A stretch of DNA of 64,000 nt, taken from contig JAUVZY010000012.1 of assembly GCA_030602315.1 (NCBI GenBank), positions 1 through 64,000 of the forward strand, given 5' to 3'. The stretch's first letter is position 1; every line of letters starts with the position of its first letter. Source of the stretch: Pseudomonadaceae bacterium. Lineage in GTDB: Bacteria; Pseudomonadota; Gammaproteobacteria; Pseudomonadales; Pseudomonadaceae. This document shows positions 33,062 to 40,617 of this stretch, one piece after another. The notes below the pieces were generated by a model. That model made no database searches, was not told the DNA's origin, and worked only from the letters and a program-made list of their open reading frames with translations. The position numbers were made by a program, and so were the translations under genes.

Positions 33062-34432
33062 TCAGCCTTCGGCGTTCAGCCCTTCCAGGGTTTCCAAAAG
33101 CAGTTTCACCTTGGTGATCGACTCGCGGTATTCGGCTTGTGCGTCCGAGTCCATCACGATCCCGCCGCCGCCCCAGCAGCTCAGGCGCCCGCCCTTGGCC
33201 AGCAAGGTACGGATGGTAATCGAGCTGTCGAATTCCCCCCGCACATCGAGATAGAACAGCGAACCGCAATAGATGCTGCGAGTCGTGGGTTCGAGTTCAT
33301 CGATAATCTGCATCGCGCGGATTTTCGGCGCGCCGGTGATCGACCCGCCGGGGAAGGAGCCAGCGATCAGATCGAGGACGTCCTTTCCGTCGGTCAGTTC
33401 GCCTTTCACGCAGCTCACCAGGTGATGCACATTTGGGTAGCTTTCCAGGGCGAACAGCTCGGGTACGTGGATGCTGCCGATCCGGCAGCTGCGCCCCAGG
33501 TCGTTGCGTAGCAGATCCACGATCATCAGGTTCTCGGCGCGGTCCTTTTCGCTGGCGAGCAGGGCGGCGGCGTGGGCCTGATCGGCGTCGGCATCGCTGC
33601 CGCGCGGTCGCGTGCCTTTGATTGGACGGGTTTCTACCTGACGCCGACTCACCTTCATAAAGCGTTCCGGCGAAAGGCTCAGCAGCGTTGCCCCCGGCAG
33701 GCGCATAAAGCCGGCGAACGGGGTGGGGCAGGTTGCGCGCAGGGCACGATAGGCGTGCCATGGATCGCCGCTGAAGGGCGCCTGGAAGCGCTGCGCGTAG
33801 TTGACCTGGTAGCAATCGCCGGCACGGATATAGGCCTGGATGCGGGCGATGGCCTCGTCGTACCGGGCAGCGCTGATGTCGGCGCGAAACGGCCCCTGCA
33901 GGTGAAAATCCGCTGCTTGTTCGGTGCCGCTCGACTGCTCATCGAACAGCGCGATCAGCCGCTGCTGTTCATCGGCCGGCAGTGCCGGGTGAAATACCAA
34001 CTGGCTGCGCTGGGCCAGGTGATCGCTGATCAGCGCCCAGCCGTAGAGGCCGACCACGGCATCCGGGGTTTGCAGGTCGTCGGTTGCAAGGCAGGGCAGC
34101 GTTTCGAGGCGGCGACCGAAGTCATAGGCCAGAAGGCCGATCAGTCCGCCAGCGAACGGCAGCTCCCCGGCGTCGGCAGGGCCAAGCCGGCGCTGCGCAC
34201 TGCGCAGCCGGGCGAAAAATTGCGCGCCGTCCTCGTTGGCTTCGGGGCAGAGGGTCTCTAGTGGCCAGGCGCTGAGGATGTCGAAGCGCCCGCGGGTGGC
34301 GATCGGTCGCCCGGAGTCGAGCAATACGGCGCCGGGTGCTTCCTTAACCCGGCTGAACCAATCGCTGGGGTCGCTTCGATAGGCAAGCGGGTGGAGGCGG
34401 CAGGGCCGCCCCTCAGTCTGGTGTTCCGACAT
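33062..34432 (-). CDS. pabB: aminodeoxychorismate synthase component I
   Basis: PabB converts chorismate and ammonia to aminodeoxychorismate for folate synthesis. The 456-residue product has the chorismate-binding fold with PIKGTRPRG, the segment ENLMIVDLLRNDLGR, SYPNVHHLVS and the ITGAPKIRAMQ catalytic region. It lacks a glutamine amidotransferase domain, so it needs PabA. PIKGT, rather than the PLAGT of TrpE, supports PabB. Its start lies 20 bases inside the upstream ATP-grasp gene, so it appears to be translated from the same transcript. Confidence 0.92.
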   Translation of the reverse strand: MSEHQTEGRPCRLHPLAYRSDPSDWFSRVKEAPGAVLLDSGRPIATRGRFDILSAWPLETLCPEANEDGAQFFARLRSAQRRLGPADAGELPFAGGLIGLLAYDFGRRLETLPCLATDDLQTPDAVVGLYGWALISDHLAQRSQLVFHPALPADEQQRLIALFDEQSSGTEQAADFHLQGPFRADISAARYDEAIARIQAYIRAGDCYQVNYAQRFQAPFSGDPWHAYRALRATCPTPFAGFMRLPGATLLSLSPERFMKVSRRQVETRPIKGTRPRGSDADADQAHAAALLASEKDRAENLMIVDLLRNDLGRSCRIGSIHVPELFALESYPNVHHLVSCVKGELTDGKDVLDLIAGSFPGGSITGAPKIRAMQIIDELEPTTRSIYCGSLFYLDVRGEFDSSITIRTLLAKGGRLSCWGGGGIVMDSDAQAEYRESITKVKLLLETLEGLNAEG

Positions 34433-35396
34433 GCCCGAACATCTGCTGGGAGAAACGCACGCGCTCTTCCGGAGTTTCCTGGATACCTTTGGCCTTGAGT
34501 TCTTCCAGGCGCGCTTCGATCTTGTGCGTACGCAGCGTCAGTCCGCAGTCGTTGGCGATCTGGATATTCAGGCCGGGCCGGGCATTGAGTTCGAGAATCA
34601 GCGGGCCCTTGTCCTGGTCGAGCACCATGTCCACGCCGATGTAGCCCAGGCCGCACAGCTCGTAGCAGCCGGCGGCGAGCTTCATGAAGCCGTCCCAGTC
34701 CGGTAGCTGAACGCCATCCACCGGATTGGTGGTGTCCGGGTGCTTGGTGATCTTGTTGTTCAGCCAGGTGCCGCGCAGGGTGATGCCGGTGGCGAGGTCT
34801 ACCCCCACGCCGATGGCGCCCTGGTGCAGGTTGGCCTTGCCGCTGGACTGGCGGGTCGGCAGGCGCAGCATGGCCATCACCGGGTAGCCCATCAGCACGA
34901 TGATGCGGATGTCCGGCACGCCCTCGTAGCTGATGCTCTTGAAGATCGGGTCGGGCGTGACGCGGTATTCGATCAGCGCCCGGTCACGGTGTCCGCCCAG
35001 GGAGTAGAGCCCCGAAAGGATGCTGGAGATCTGCTGCTCGATCTCTTCGTGGCTGATGATCTTGCCCGACACGGTCTTGAAGCGACCTTCGAACCGATCG
35101 GCGATCACCAGGATGCCGTCGCCGCCGGCGCCTTGGGCCGGCTTGATCACGAAGTCGTTGCGCCCAGCGATGATCTCGTCGAGTTTGTCGATTTCCTTCT
35201 CGGTCTCGATGATCCCGTACATTTCCGGTACGTGGATGCCTGCATCGATCGCGCGAAGCTTGGTGATGATCTTGTCGTCGACGATCGGGTACAGGCTGCG
35301 CTTGTTGTACTTGAGCACGTAATCCGCGTTGCGGCGGTTGATGCCCATGATCCCCTTGGCGCTCAACGCCTTCCACCGCTTGATCAGGCCGATCAT
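34413..35396 (-). CDS. ATP-grasp ligase of the alpha-L-glutamate-ligase-like (RimK-related) family
   Basis: This 327-residue soluble protein has an ATP-grasp core. Early strands carry NRRNADYVLKYNKR and the ATP-binding segment FVIKPAQGAGGDGI is at about 83-96. The magnesium-binding end includes YIGVDMVLDQ and LILELNARPGLNIQ. These fit the sugar-transfer/RimK-like ATP-grasp group usually annotated alpha-L-glutamate ligase-like. The family forms amide or peptide-like bonds; substrates here are unknown. It starts three bases after the stop of the transglutaminase-like gene and ends 20 bases inside pabB. It is third in an operon with a protease and a pseudo-transglutaminase. Confidence 0.85.
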   Translation of the reverse strand: MIGLIKRWKALSAKGIMGINRRNADYVLKYNKRSLYPIVDDKIITKLRAIDAGIHVPEMYGIIETEKEIDKLDEIIAGRNDFVIKPAQGAGGDGILVIADRFEGRFKTVSGKIISHEEIEQQISSILSGLYSLGGHRDRALIEYRVTPDPIFKSISYEGVPDIRIIVLMGYPVMAMLRLPTRQSSGKANLHQGAIGVGVDLATGITLRGTWLNNKITKHPDTTNPVDGVQLPDWDGFMKLAAGCYELCGLGYIGVDMVLDQDKGPLILELNARPGLNIQIANDCGLTLRTHKIEARLEELKAKGIQETPEERVRFSQQMFGHVGTPD

Positions 35397-35399
35397 GGC

Positions 35400-36926
35400 T
35401 TAGTCCTTGAGGAAGGCTTTGAAGCGGAACAGTTCGGTCAGCCGGTAGCCGCGGTAACGACCCATCGCCAGCATGAAGCCCACCAGAATCATCAGCACCG
35501 CCGGGAAGGTGAACACGAAGTACACCAGTTCCGGGATGTTCATCAGCAGGTGCGCCAGCGAGCCGGCGATGATGGTGCCGACCGCCACCTTGAAGGCATG
35601 GCCGCCGCCGCGCTCTTCCCAGGTGATGGACAGGCGCTCGATGGTCATGGTCAGGATCACCATGGGGAACAGCGACACGGACAGCCCGCGCTCCAGGCCG
35701 AGCTTGTGGCTGAACAGGCTGATCGCCGCGATCAGCACCACCACGAAGGTCAGCACCACTGACAGGCGCGGCAGCATCTGTAGCTTCAGGTGCTCCAGAT
35801 AGGAGCGCAGCGACAGGCCGAGCGCAGTGATCAGGGTGAACAGGATGATGCCAAAGCCCAGCTGGGTTTCGCGGAAGGCCAGCGCGATCAGCACCGGGGT
35901 GAAGGTGCCGAGGGTCTGGATGCCGACCAGGTTGCGCAGGATCAGGATCACCAGCACGCCGATCGGGATCATGATCATGATCTGGTAGGTCTGCTGGGTG
36001 GACAGCGGCAGGCCGTACAGCGAGTACTCGAGGAACTCTGCATCGGTGTTGGCGTCAGTAAGCTGTGCCAGGCGAATCGCGTTGATTTCGCTGTTGTTCA
36101 GCGTAAAGCTGACGCGCTCGGCGCGACCGCCTTCGACGGTCAGCAGCGGGGCGTCGCCCAGCCACCAGATCAGGCGGTTCTGCGGCAGGCCCTGTTCGCC
36201 GGTCTGCGGATTGAAGTAGAGCCAGCGCTGGCCGTTGAAGCTGCGCAGCCACAGTTCGGGGGTCTGCTCGATGCCACTTTCCAGGCGAATGGTGTGCACG
36301 CGCTCCATCGGTACATGGGCGATGGAGAGGATCAGCTCGATGACCCGCGCCTTGTTGGCGGCCGAGGCGTCGCCGCCCAGCAGCAGCTTCACGTTGTCAT
36401 CGTTGGTGTTGTTGACGCGCTTGATCGCTTCGCTGATGAAGGTTTCCACATCCGCCGAGTGTTGGCGGATCGGCGAGAGCAGGGCTTCGGCGGCGATCTT
36501 CTCGGCACCCTCCACCGGTATGCTGTCACGGAAGGTCGGGCCCTTGGCCTTTTCGACTTCGCCGCTATAACGCTTGGTCATCACCAGGCGGTAGTACAGC
36601 GTCTGCTTGCCGTTGGCGCGGCGCGCCGACCAGGTCACGCGGCGGTTGCCATCCACGCGGTTGACGCTGACGCCGTAGTTGTTGGAGATGAAGCTCTCGT
36701 TGAGGCTGACGAACTCCTGATTCAGCGGTGGCACGAACATCTGCACCTTCACCGGTCCGCCCTGCGAGGCGACGAACTCGACCCGGGTATCGATGTTCCA
36801 CAGGTCGTCCGTTTCGTTCTCGGTGACCGGAATACCCAGCACGAAGATCTGATAGGCGGTGATGCCGACGCCCAGAACGACGAGCAGCAGGATGAGAATT
36901 CTCAGGTGCAGGGTAAGCGCGCGCAT
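35400..36926 (-). CDS. inactive transglutaminase-like domain fused to about seven membrane helices
   Basis: This 508-residue protein has an N-terminal membrane anchor (about 7-30). A periplasmic region of roughly 280 residues includes a transglutaminase-like fold at about 160-245. About seven membrane helices follow from residue 314. The three catalytic positions are changed. The Cys position falls in GGDASAANKARVI (Ala or Ser), the His position is Glu224 in PELWLRS, and the Asp position is Asn239 in YFNPQTG. It is therefore a pseudoenzyme that may bind a peptide. The arrangement matches the family called inactive transglutaminase fused to 7 transmembrane helices. It lies between the protease and ligase genes, with 8- and 3-base gaps. 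Confidence 0.87.
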   Translation of the reverse strand: MRALTLHLRILILLLVVLGVGITAYQIFVLGIPVTENETDDLWNIDTRVEFVASQGGPVKVQMFVPPLNQEFVSLNESFISNNYGVSVNRVDGNRRVTWSARRANGKQTLYYRLVMTKRYSGEVEKAKGPTFRDSIPVEGAEKIAAEALLSPIRQHSADVETFISEAIKRVNNTNDDNVKLLLGGDASAANKARVIELILSIAHVPMERVHTIRLESGIEQTPELWLRSFNGQRWLYFNPQTGEQGLPQNRLIWWLGDAPLLTVEGGRAERVSFTLNNSEINAIRLAQLTDANTDAEFLEYSLYGLPLSTQQTYQIMIMIPIGVLVILILRNLVGIQTLGTFTPVLIALAFRETQLGFGIILFTLITALGLSLRSYLEHLKLQMLPRLSVVLTFVVVLIAAISLFSHKLGLERGLSVSLFPMVILTMTIERLSITWEERGGGHAFKVAVGTIIAGSLAHLLMNIPELVYFVFTFPAVLMILVGFMLAMGRYRGYRLTELFRFKAFLKD

Positions 36927-36934
36927 AGCGGTTT

Positions 36935-37465
36935 CTACTCGTTGTCGTCAGTGCAGGCGGGTTCGGCCGAGGCAAAGGTGAGGCTGGGGTCGACGATGGC
37001 GCCGAAGTCCGCGAGGGCATCCGAGCCGATCAGAAGGGGGTACTTGAAGGCGCTACGATCGGTGAGGTTCACCTCGACACGACGCAGCGACTCGCCCAGG
37101 CACATGTCCAGTTCGACGACAGGGCGGGGGGTGTAGCTCTTGCCGCGCTCGGGTGAAAAATCACCCGAGCGACGCTTGATCTTGCTGACGCGCGACAGCG
37201 GCCGCTCGATGGCCGGGCCGGGATTGTCGACAGTTCCCAGGGTGAAGCGAACCCAGGGTTCACCTTCGCGCTCGAAATGCTCGATGTCCAGCGCGCTCAG
37301 CGAGGCGGTTTGAGCGCCGGTATCGAGTTTCGCCGCCAGTTCGATGCCGAGCGTCGGCAGGGACACGCGCTCGTTAAGGCCGAAAATGGTCTTTTCTTTG
37401 GCGAGGCTGGCGCCGGTGGGGATGAGCAGGCAAAACGAAAGCAGGAAGTAGGGAATCAGTCTCAT
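36935..37465 (-). CDS. exported retropepsin-like aspartic protease (DUF785/RimB-like family)
   Basis: This 176-residue protein has a signal peptide (about 1-22) and a single retropepsin-like domain. The catalytic motif is KLDTGAQTASLSA with Asp48-Thr49-Gly50, followed by RPVVELDMCLG and the second loop LLIGSDALADF. Older annotation calls this family ATP-dependent zinc protease; RimB of the rim system in pseudomonads is a relative. Retropepsins work as dimers. I chose the ATG at 37465 because AGGA lies just upstream and the signal peptide is then normal; ATG 37480 is the alternative. It is the first gene of the operon with the pseudo-transglutaminase and ATP-grasp genes. Confidence 0.85.
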   Translation of the reverse strand: MRLIPYFLLSFCLLIPTGASLAKEKTIFGLNERVSLPTLGIELAAKLDTGAQTASLSALDIEHFEREGEPWVRFTLGTVDNPGPAIERPLSRVSKIKRRSGDFSPERGKSYTPRPVVELDMCLGESLRRVEVNLTDRSAFKYPLLIGSDALADFGAIVDPSLTFASAEPACTDDNE

Positions 37466-37646
37466 AAATCCTGAACGCATGGAGAGTCGAGAATCGACGG
37501 GCCGGGCTTTGGGCCCGGATTGCCAGAATGGCTTCGAGACGAAAGCTGCCTAGTGCAACGGGCTGGCATTCTAGCATGGCGCATGGCGTGGGTTAACTGT
37601 GCCGGCGGCGTGCTGATGAGGTGGTGTACGACGAAGGTCCAACGGC

Positions 37647-37662
37647 AGATTGTCGACAATCT
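37647..37662 (+). promoter_or_regulatory. palindromic operator candidate 1 for the prp regulator
   Basis: AGATTGTCGACAATCT is a perfect 16-base palindrome 73 bases before the prpR-like start. Its core TTGTCGACAA resembles operators of FadR-type GntR regulators (T-N-G-T-N3-A-C-N-A). A second copy of the TGTCGACA core occurs at 37725-37732. It lies just upstream of the likely promoter. Confidence 0.65.
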
Positions 37663-37674
37663 ATCGGTGGGTGA

Positions 37675-37703
37675 TTGACTCCTGCGCTCGGTCAGCCTAG
37701 TTT
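37675..37703 (+). promoter_or_regulatory. candidate sigma-70 promoter of the prp operon
   Basis: TTGACT (37675-37680) and TAGTTT (37698-37703) are spaced by 17 bases. The -35 matches consensus at five positions and the -10 at three. Transcription would start near 37710, between the two palindromes. Confidence 0.5.
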
Positions 37704-37723
37704 TCACCCCACGAAAATCCCGA

Positions 37724-37733
37724 GTGTCGACAC
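37724..37733 (+). promoter_or_regulatory. palindromic operator candidate 2 for the prp regulator
   Basis: GTGTCGACAC is a ten-base palindrome ending one base before the regulator's ATG. It shares the eight-base core TGTCGACA with the palindrome at 37647-37662. The centres are 74 bases apart, close to seven helical turns. Confidence 0.55.
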
Positions 37734-37734
37734 G

Positions 37735-38445
37735 ATGCAGCCGACCATTGATCCGCTTTTTATCCAGCAGGATGAGGGAGGGACGCTCTCCGAGCACGTC
37801 TTCCGGCAGATCCAGGGTGCCATCGTGCGTGGCGAGATTCCGCCGGGGGCAAAAATCTCCGAACCGGAGCTGGCCCGTACCTATGGCATCAGTCGCGGCC
37901 CGCTGCGCGAGGCGATCCACCGGCTCGAGGGTCAGAAGCTTTTGGTGCGAGTGCCGCACGTGGGCGCGCGGGTGGTTTCGCTCACCCATGGCGAACTGCT
38001 CGAGCTGTACGAAATCCGTGAATCGCTCGAAGGCATGGCCTGTCGACTAGCGGCCGAGCGCATGTCCCAGGCCGAGATCGACGAACTGCGTCGGGTGCTC
38101 GATACCCACGAGCGCGACGAGGCGTTTCGCGCCGGCGTTGGTTACTACCAGCAGGAAGGCGACTTCGATTTCCACTACCGGATCATCCAGGGCTCGCGCA
38201 ACAGCACCCTCGCCCGAATGCTCTGCGGCGAGCTGTATCAGCTGGTGCGGATGTACCGCATCCAGTACTCGACCACGCCGAACCGCCCGCGCCAGGCGTT
38301 CAACGAGCACCACCGCATACTCGATGCCATCGCCGACCGTGACGGCGAACTGGCCGAACTGCTGATGCGCCGGCACATCGCTGCCTCGCGTCGCAACGTC
38401 GAGCAGCACCACCAGGACCATCAGGACAACAGCAACAAGAGGTGA
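37735..38445 (+). CDS. prpR: GntR-family (FCD) regulator of the 2-methylcitrate operon
   Basis: This 236-residue regulator has an N-terminal winged helix-turn-helix (about 20-85, with the GAKISEPELARTYGISRGPLR region in two parts) and an all-helical FCD effector domain. The FCD domain has metal or ligand residues such as DFHYRIIQGSRN. It is the first gene before prpB (3-base gap), matching the GntR gene at the same place in other pseudomonads. The likely effector is 2-methylcitrate or a related acid. No good ribosome site is seen before ATG 37735. Palindromes flank its promoter, suggesting autoregulation. Confidence 0.85.
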   Translation: MQPTIDPLFIQQDEGGTLSEHVFRQIQGAIVRGEIPPGAKISEPELARTYGISRGPLREAIHRLEGQKLLVRVPHVGARVVSLTHGELLELYEIRESLEGMACRLAAERMSQAEIDELRRVLDTHERDEAFRAGVGYYQQEGDFDFHYRIIQGSRNSTLARMLCGELYQLVRMYRIQYSTTPNRPRQAFNEHHRILDAIADRDGELAELLMRRHIAASRRNVEQHHQDHQDNSNKR

Positions 38446-38448
38446 GCA

Positions 38449-39336
38449 ATGAGTCAGATATCTGCCGGCCAGCGTTTCCGTGACGCGGTGGCCACCGAGC
38501 ATCCGCTGCAGGTCGTAGGCACGATCAACGCGAACCATGCGCTGCTGGCCAAGCGCGCCGGCTTCAAGGCCATCTATCTGTCCGGCGGCGGCGTCGCGGC
38601 TGGGTCGCTCGGCCTGCCGGACCTCGGCATCACCGGCCTGGACGACGTACTGACCGACGTGCGCCGCATCACCGATGTCTGCGATCTGCCGCTGCTGGTG
38701 GACGTGGATACCGGTTTTGGCTCGTCGTTCTTCAACGTCGCGCGTACCGTCAAGTCGATGATCAAGTTCGGCGCCGCGGCAATCCACATCGAGGACCAGG
38801 TCGGCGCCAAGCGCTGCGGCCATCGTCCGAACAAGGAAATCGTCAGCCAGCAGGAGATGGTCGACCGCGTCAAGGCGGCCGTCGACGCACGTACCGATGA
38901 CAGCTTCGTGATCATGGCGCGGACCGACGCGCTGGCGGTCGAAGGTCTGCAGTCGGCGATCGATCGCGCCTGTGCCTGCGTCGAAGCCGGCGCGGACATG
39001 ATCTTCCCCGAAGCCATGACCGAGCTGCCGATGTACCGCGAGTTCGCCGCGGCGGTGAAGGTGCCGGTGCTGGCCAACATCACCGAATTCGGTGCCACCC
39101 CGCTGTACACCACCGAAGAGCTGGCCGGTGCCGACGTGTCGCTGGTGCTGTATCCGCTGTCGGCGTTCCGCGCCATGAACAAGGCGGCCGAGAACGTCTA
39201 CAACGCGATTCGTCGCGATGGCACCCAGAAGAATGTGATCGACACCATGCAGACGCGCATGGAGCTCTACGATCGCATCGACTACCACACCTACGAGCAG
39301 AAGCTCGACGCGCTGTTCGCGCAGAAGAAGAGCTGA
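38449..39336 (+). CDS. prpB: 2-methylisocitrate lyase
   Basis: PrpB cleaves 2-methylisocitrate to pyruvate and succinate, the last step of propionate breakdown. The 295-residue product has the isocitrate-lyase-type barrel with the catalytic GAKRCGHRP segment (active Cys in KRCGH) and DVDTGFGSS for metal binding, and the EDQVG and EAMTEL strands. It follows prpR by three bases and precedes prpC by 63. Confidence 0.96.
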   Translation: MSQISAGQRFRDAVATEHPLQVVGTINANHALLAKRAGFKAIYLSGGGVAAGSLGLPDLGITGLDDVLTDVRRITDVCDLPLLVDVDTGFGSSFFNVARTVKSMIKFGAAAIHIEDQVGAKRCGHRPNKEIVSQQEMVDRVKAAVDARTDDSFVIMARTDALAVEGLQSAIDRACACVEAGADMIFPEAMTELPMYREFAAAVKVPVLANITEFGATPLYTTEELAGADVSLVLYPLSAFRAMNKAAENVYNAIRRDGTQKNVIDTMQTRMELYDRIDYHTYEQKLDALFAQKKS

Positions 39337-39399
39337 TCTTCGCTTAACGCATCAATCAGCGTCTTTCCCTACAAAAAGTCCAAGACGAGGAACCAAGCA

Positions 39400-40527
39400 A
39401 TGGCAGAAGCAAAAGTACTCACTGGCGCCGGCCTGCGCGGCCAGATCGCTGGCCAGACGGCCCTGTCCACCGTCGGCAAGGCCGGTGCGGGGCTGACCTA
39501 CCGTGGCTACGACGTCCGTGAGCTGGCCAAAGACTGCCGGTTTGAAGAAGTCGCCTACCTGCTGTTCTACGGCGAGCTGCCGACCCAGGCCCAGCTGGAT
39601 GCCTACCTGAGCGAGCTGGCCGGCATGCGCGACCTGCCACAGGCTCTGAAGGAAGTGCTCGAGCGTATTCCGGCCAGCGCCCACCCGATGGACGTCATGC
39701 GTACCGGCTGCTCCATGCTGGGCAACCTGGAGCCGGAAGAGAGCTTCGAGCAGCAGCTGCTGAAGGCTAACCGCCTGATGGCCGCCTTCCCGGCGATCAT
39801 GTGCTACTGGTATCGCTTCAGCCATGAAGGCGTGCGCATCGAGTGCACGACTGATGCGCCGGATCTGGGCAGCCACTTCCTGACCCTGCTGCATGGCAAG
39901 GCGCCGAGCGAGCTGCATGCCAAGGTCATGAACGTGTCGCTGATCCTGTACGCAGAGCACGAGTTCAACGCCTCGACCTTCACCGCCCGCGTGTGTGCCT
40001 CGACTCTGTCGGATCTGTTCTCCTGCATCACCGGCGCCATCGGTTCGCTGCGTGGCCCGCTGCACGGCGGCGCCAACGAGGCAGCGATGGAGATGATCGA
40101 GAAGTTCTCCTCGCCGGAAGAAGCCACCGAGGGCACGCTCGCCATGCTGGCGCGCAAGGACAAGATCATGGGCTTCGGCCATGCGATCTACAGCGTGTCC
40201 GACCCGCGTAACGAGGTGATCAAGGGCTGGTCCAAGCTGCTCGCCGAGGAAGTGGGTGACACCGTGCTGTTCCCGGTTTCCGAGGCCATCGACAAGGTCA
40301 TGTGGGAGCAGAAGAAGCTGTTCCCGAACGCCGACTTCTACCATGCGTCCGCCTACAACTTCATGGGCATTCCCACCAAGCTGTTCACCCCGATCTTCGT
40401 CTGCTCGCGGGTGACTGGCTGGGCTTCCCATGTGTTCGAGCAGCGCAGCAACAACCGCATCATCCGCCCGAGCGCCGAGTACATCGGCGTGGAACAGCGT
40501 CCGGTCACTCCGATCGCCCAGCGCTGA
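39400..40527 (+). CDS. prpC: 2-methylcitrate synthase
   Basis: PrpC condenses propionyl-CoA and oxaloacetate. The 375-residue product has the short citrate-synthase fold of the methylcitrate type: GLTYRGYDVREL, HEFNASTFTARV, GPLHGGANE with the active His, and MGFGHAIY. The C-terminal RPSAEYIGVEQRPVTPI is typical of 2-methylcitrate synthases. Third positions are almost all G or C, suggesting strong expression. Confidence 0.95.
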   Translation: MAEAKVLTGAGLRGQIAGQTALSTVGKAGAGLTYRGYDVRELAKDCRFEEVAYLLFYGELPTQAQLDAYLSELAGMRDLPQALKEVLERIPASAHPMDVMRTGCSMLGNLEPEESFEQQLLKANRLMAAFPAIMCYWYRFSHEGVRIECTTDAPDLGSHFLTLLHGKAPSELHAKVMNVSLILYAEHEFNASTFTARVCASTLSDLFSCITGAIGSLRGPLHGGANEAAMEMIEKFSSPEEATEGTLAMLARKDKIMGFGHAIYSVSDPRNEVIKGWSKLLAEEVGDTVLFPVSEAIDKVMWEQKKLFPNADFYHASAYNFMGIPTKLFTPIFVCSRVTGWASHVFEQRSNNRIIRPSAEYIGVEQRPVTPIAQR

Positions 40528-40535
40528 TACGCAAT

Positions 40536-40565
40536 AGGGAGGGCCCTTGCAAAGGGGCTCTCCCT
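40536..40565 (+). other. GNRA-capped stem-loop between prpC and acnD
   Basis: A continuous 13-pair stem (two G-U pairs) closes a GCAA tetraloop in the 90-base gap between prpC and acnD. No T-run follows, so it is more likely a message-processing or stability element, or a partial terminator, than a full stop. Confidence 0.55.
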
Positions 40566-40617
40566 CGGGCGTTTCGTAGAAATCTTTCCGATCGCTATCC
40601 GATTGAGTTCCTGCCCA

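Noticed and set aside
34413-35396. Naming the ATP-grasp gene rimK and the protease rimB
   Set aside because: RimK acts on ribosomal protein S6 and sits in a different operon. The families are related, but the pseudo-transglutaminase partner indicates another system.
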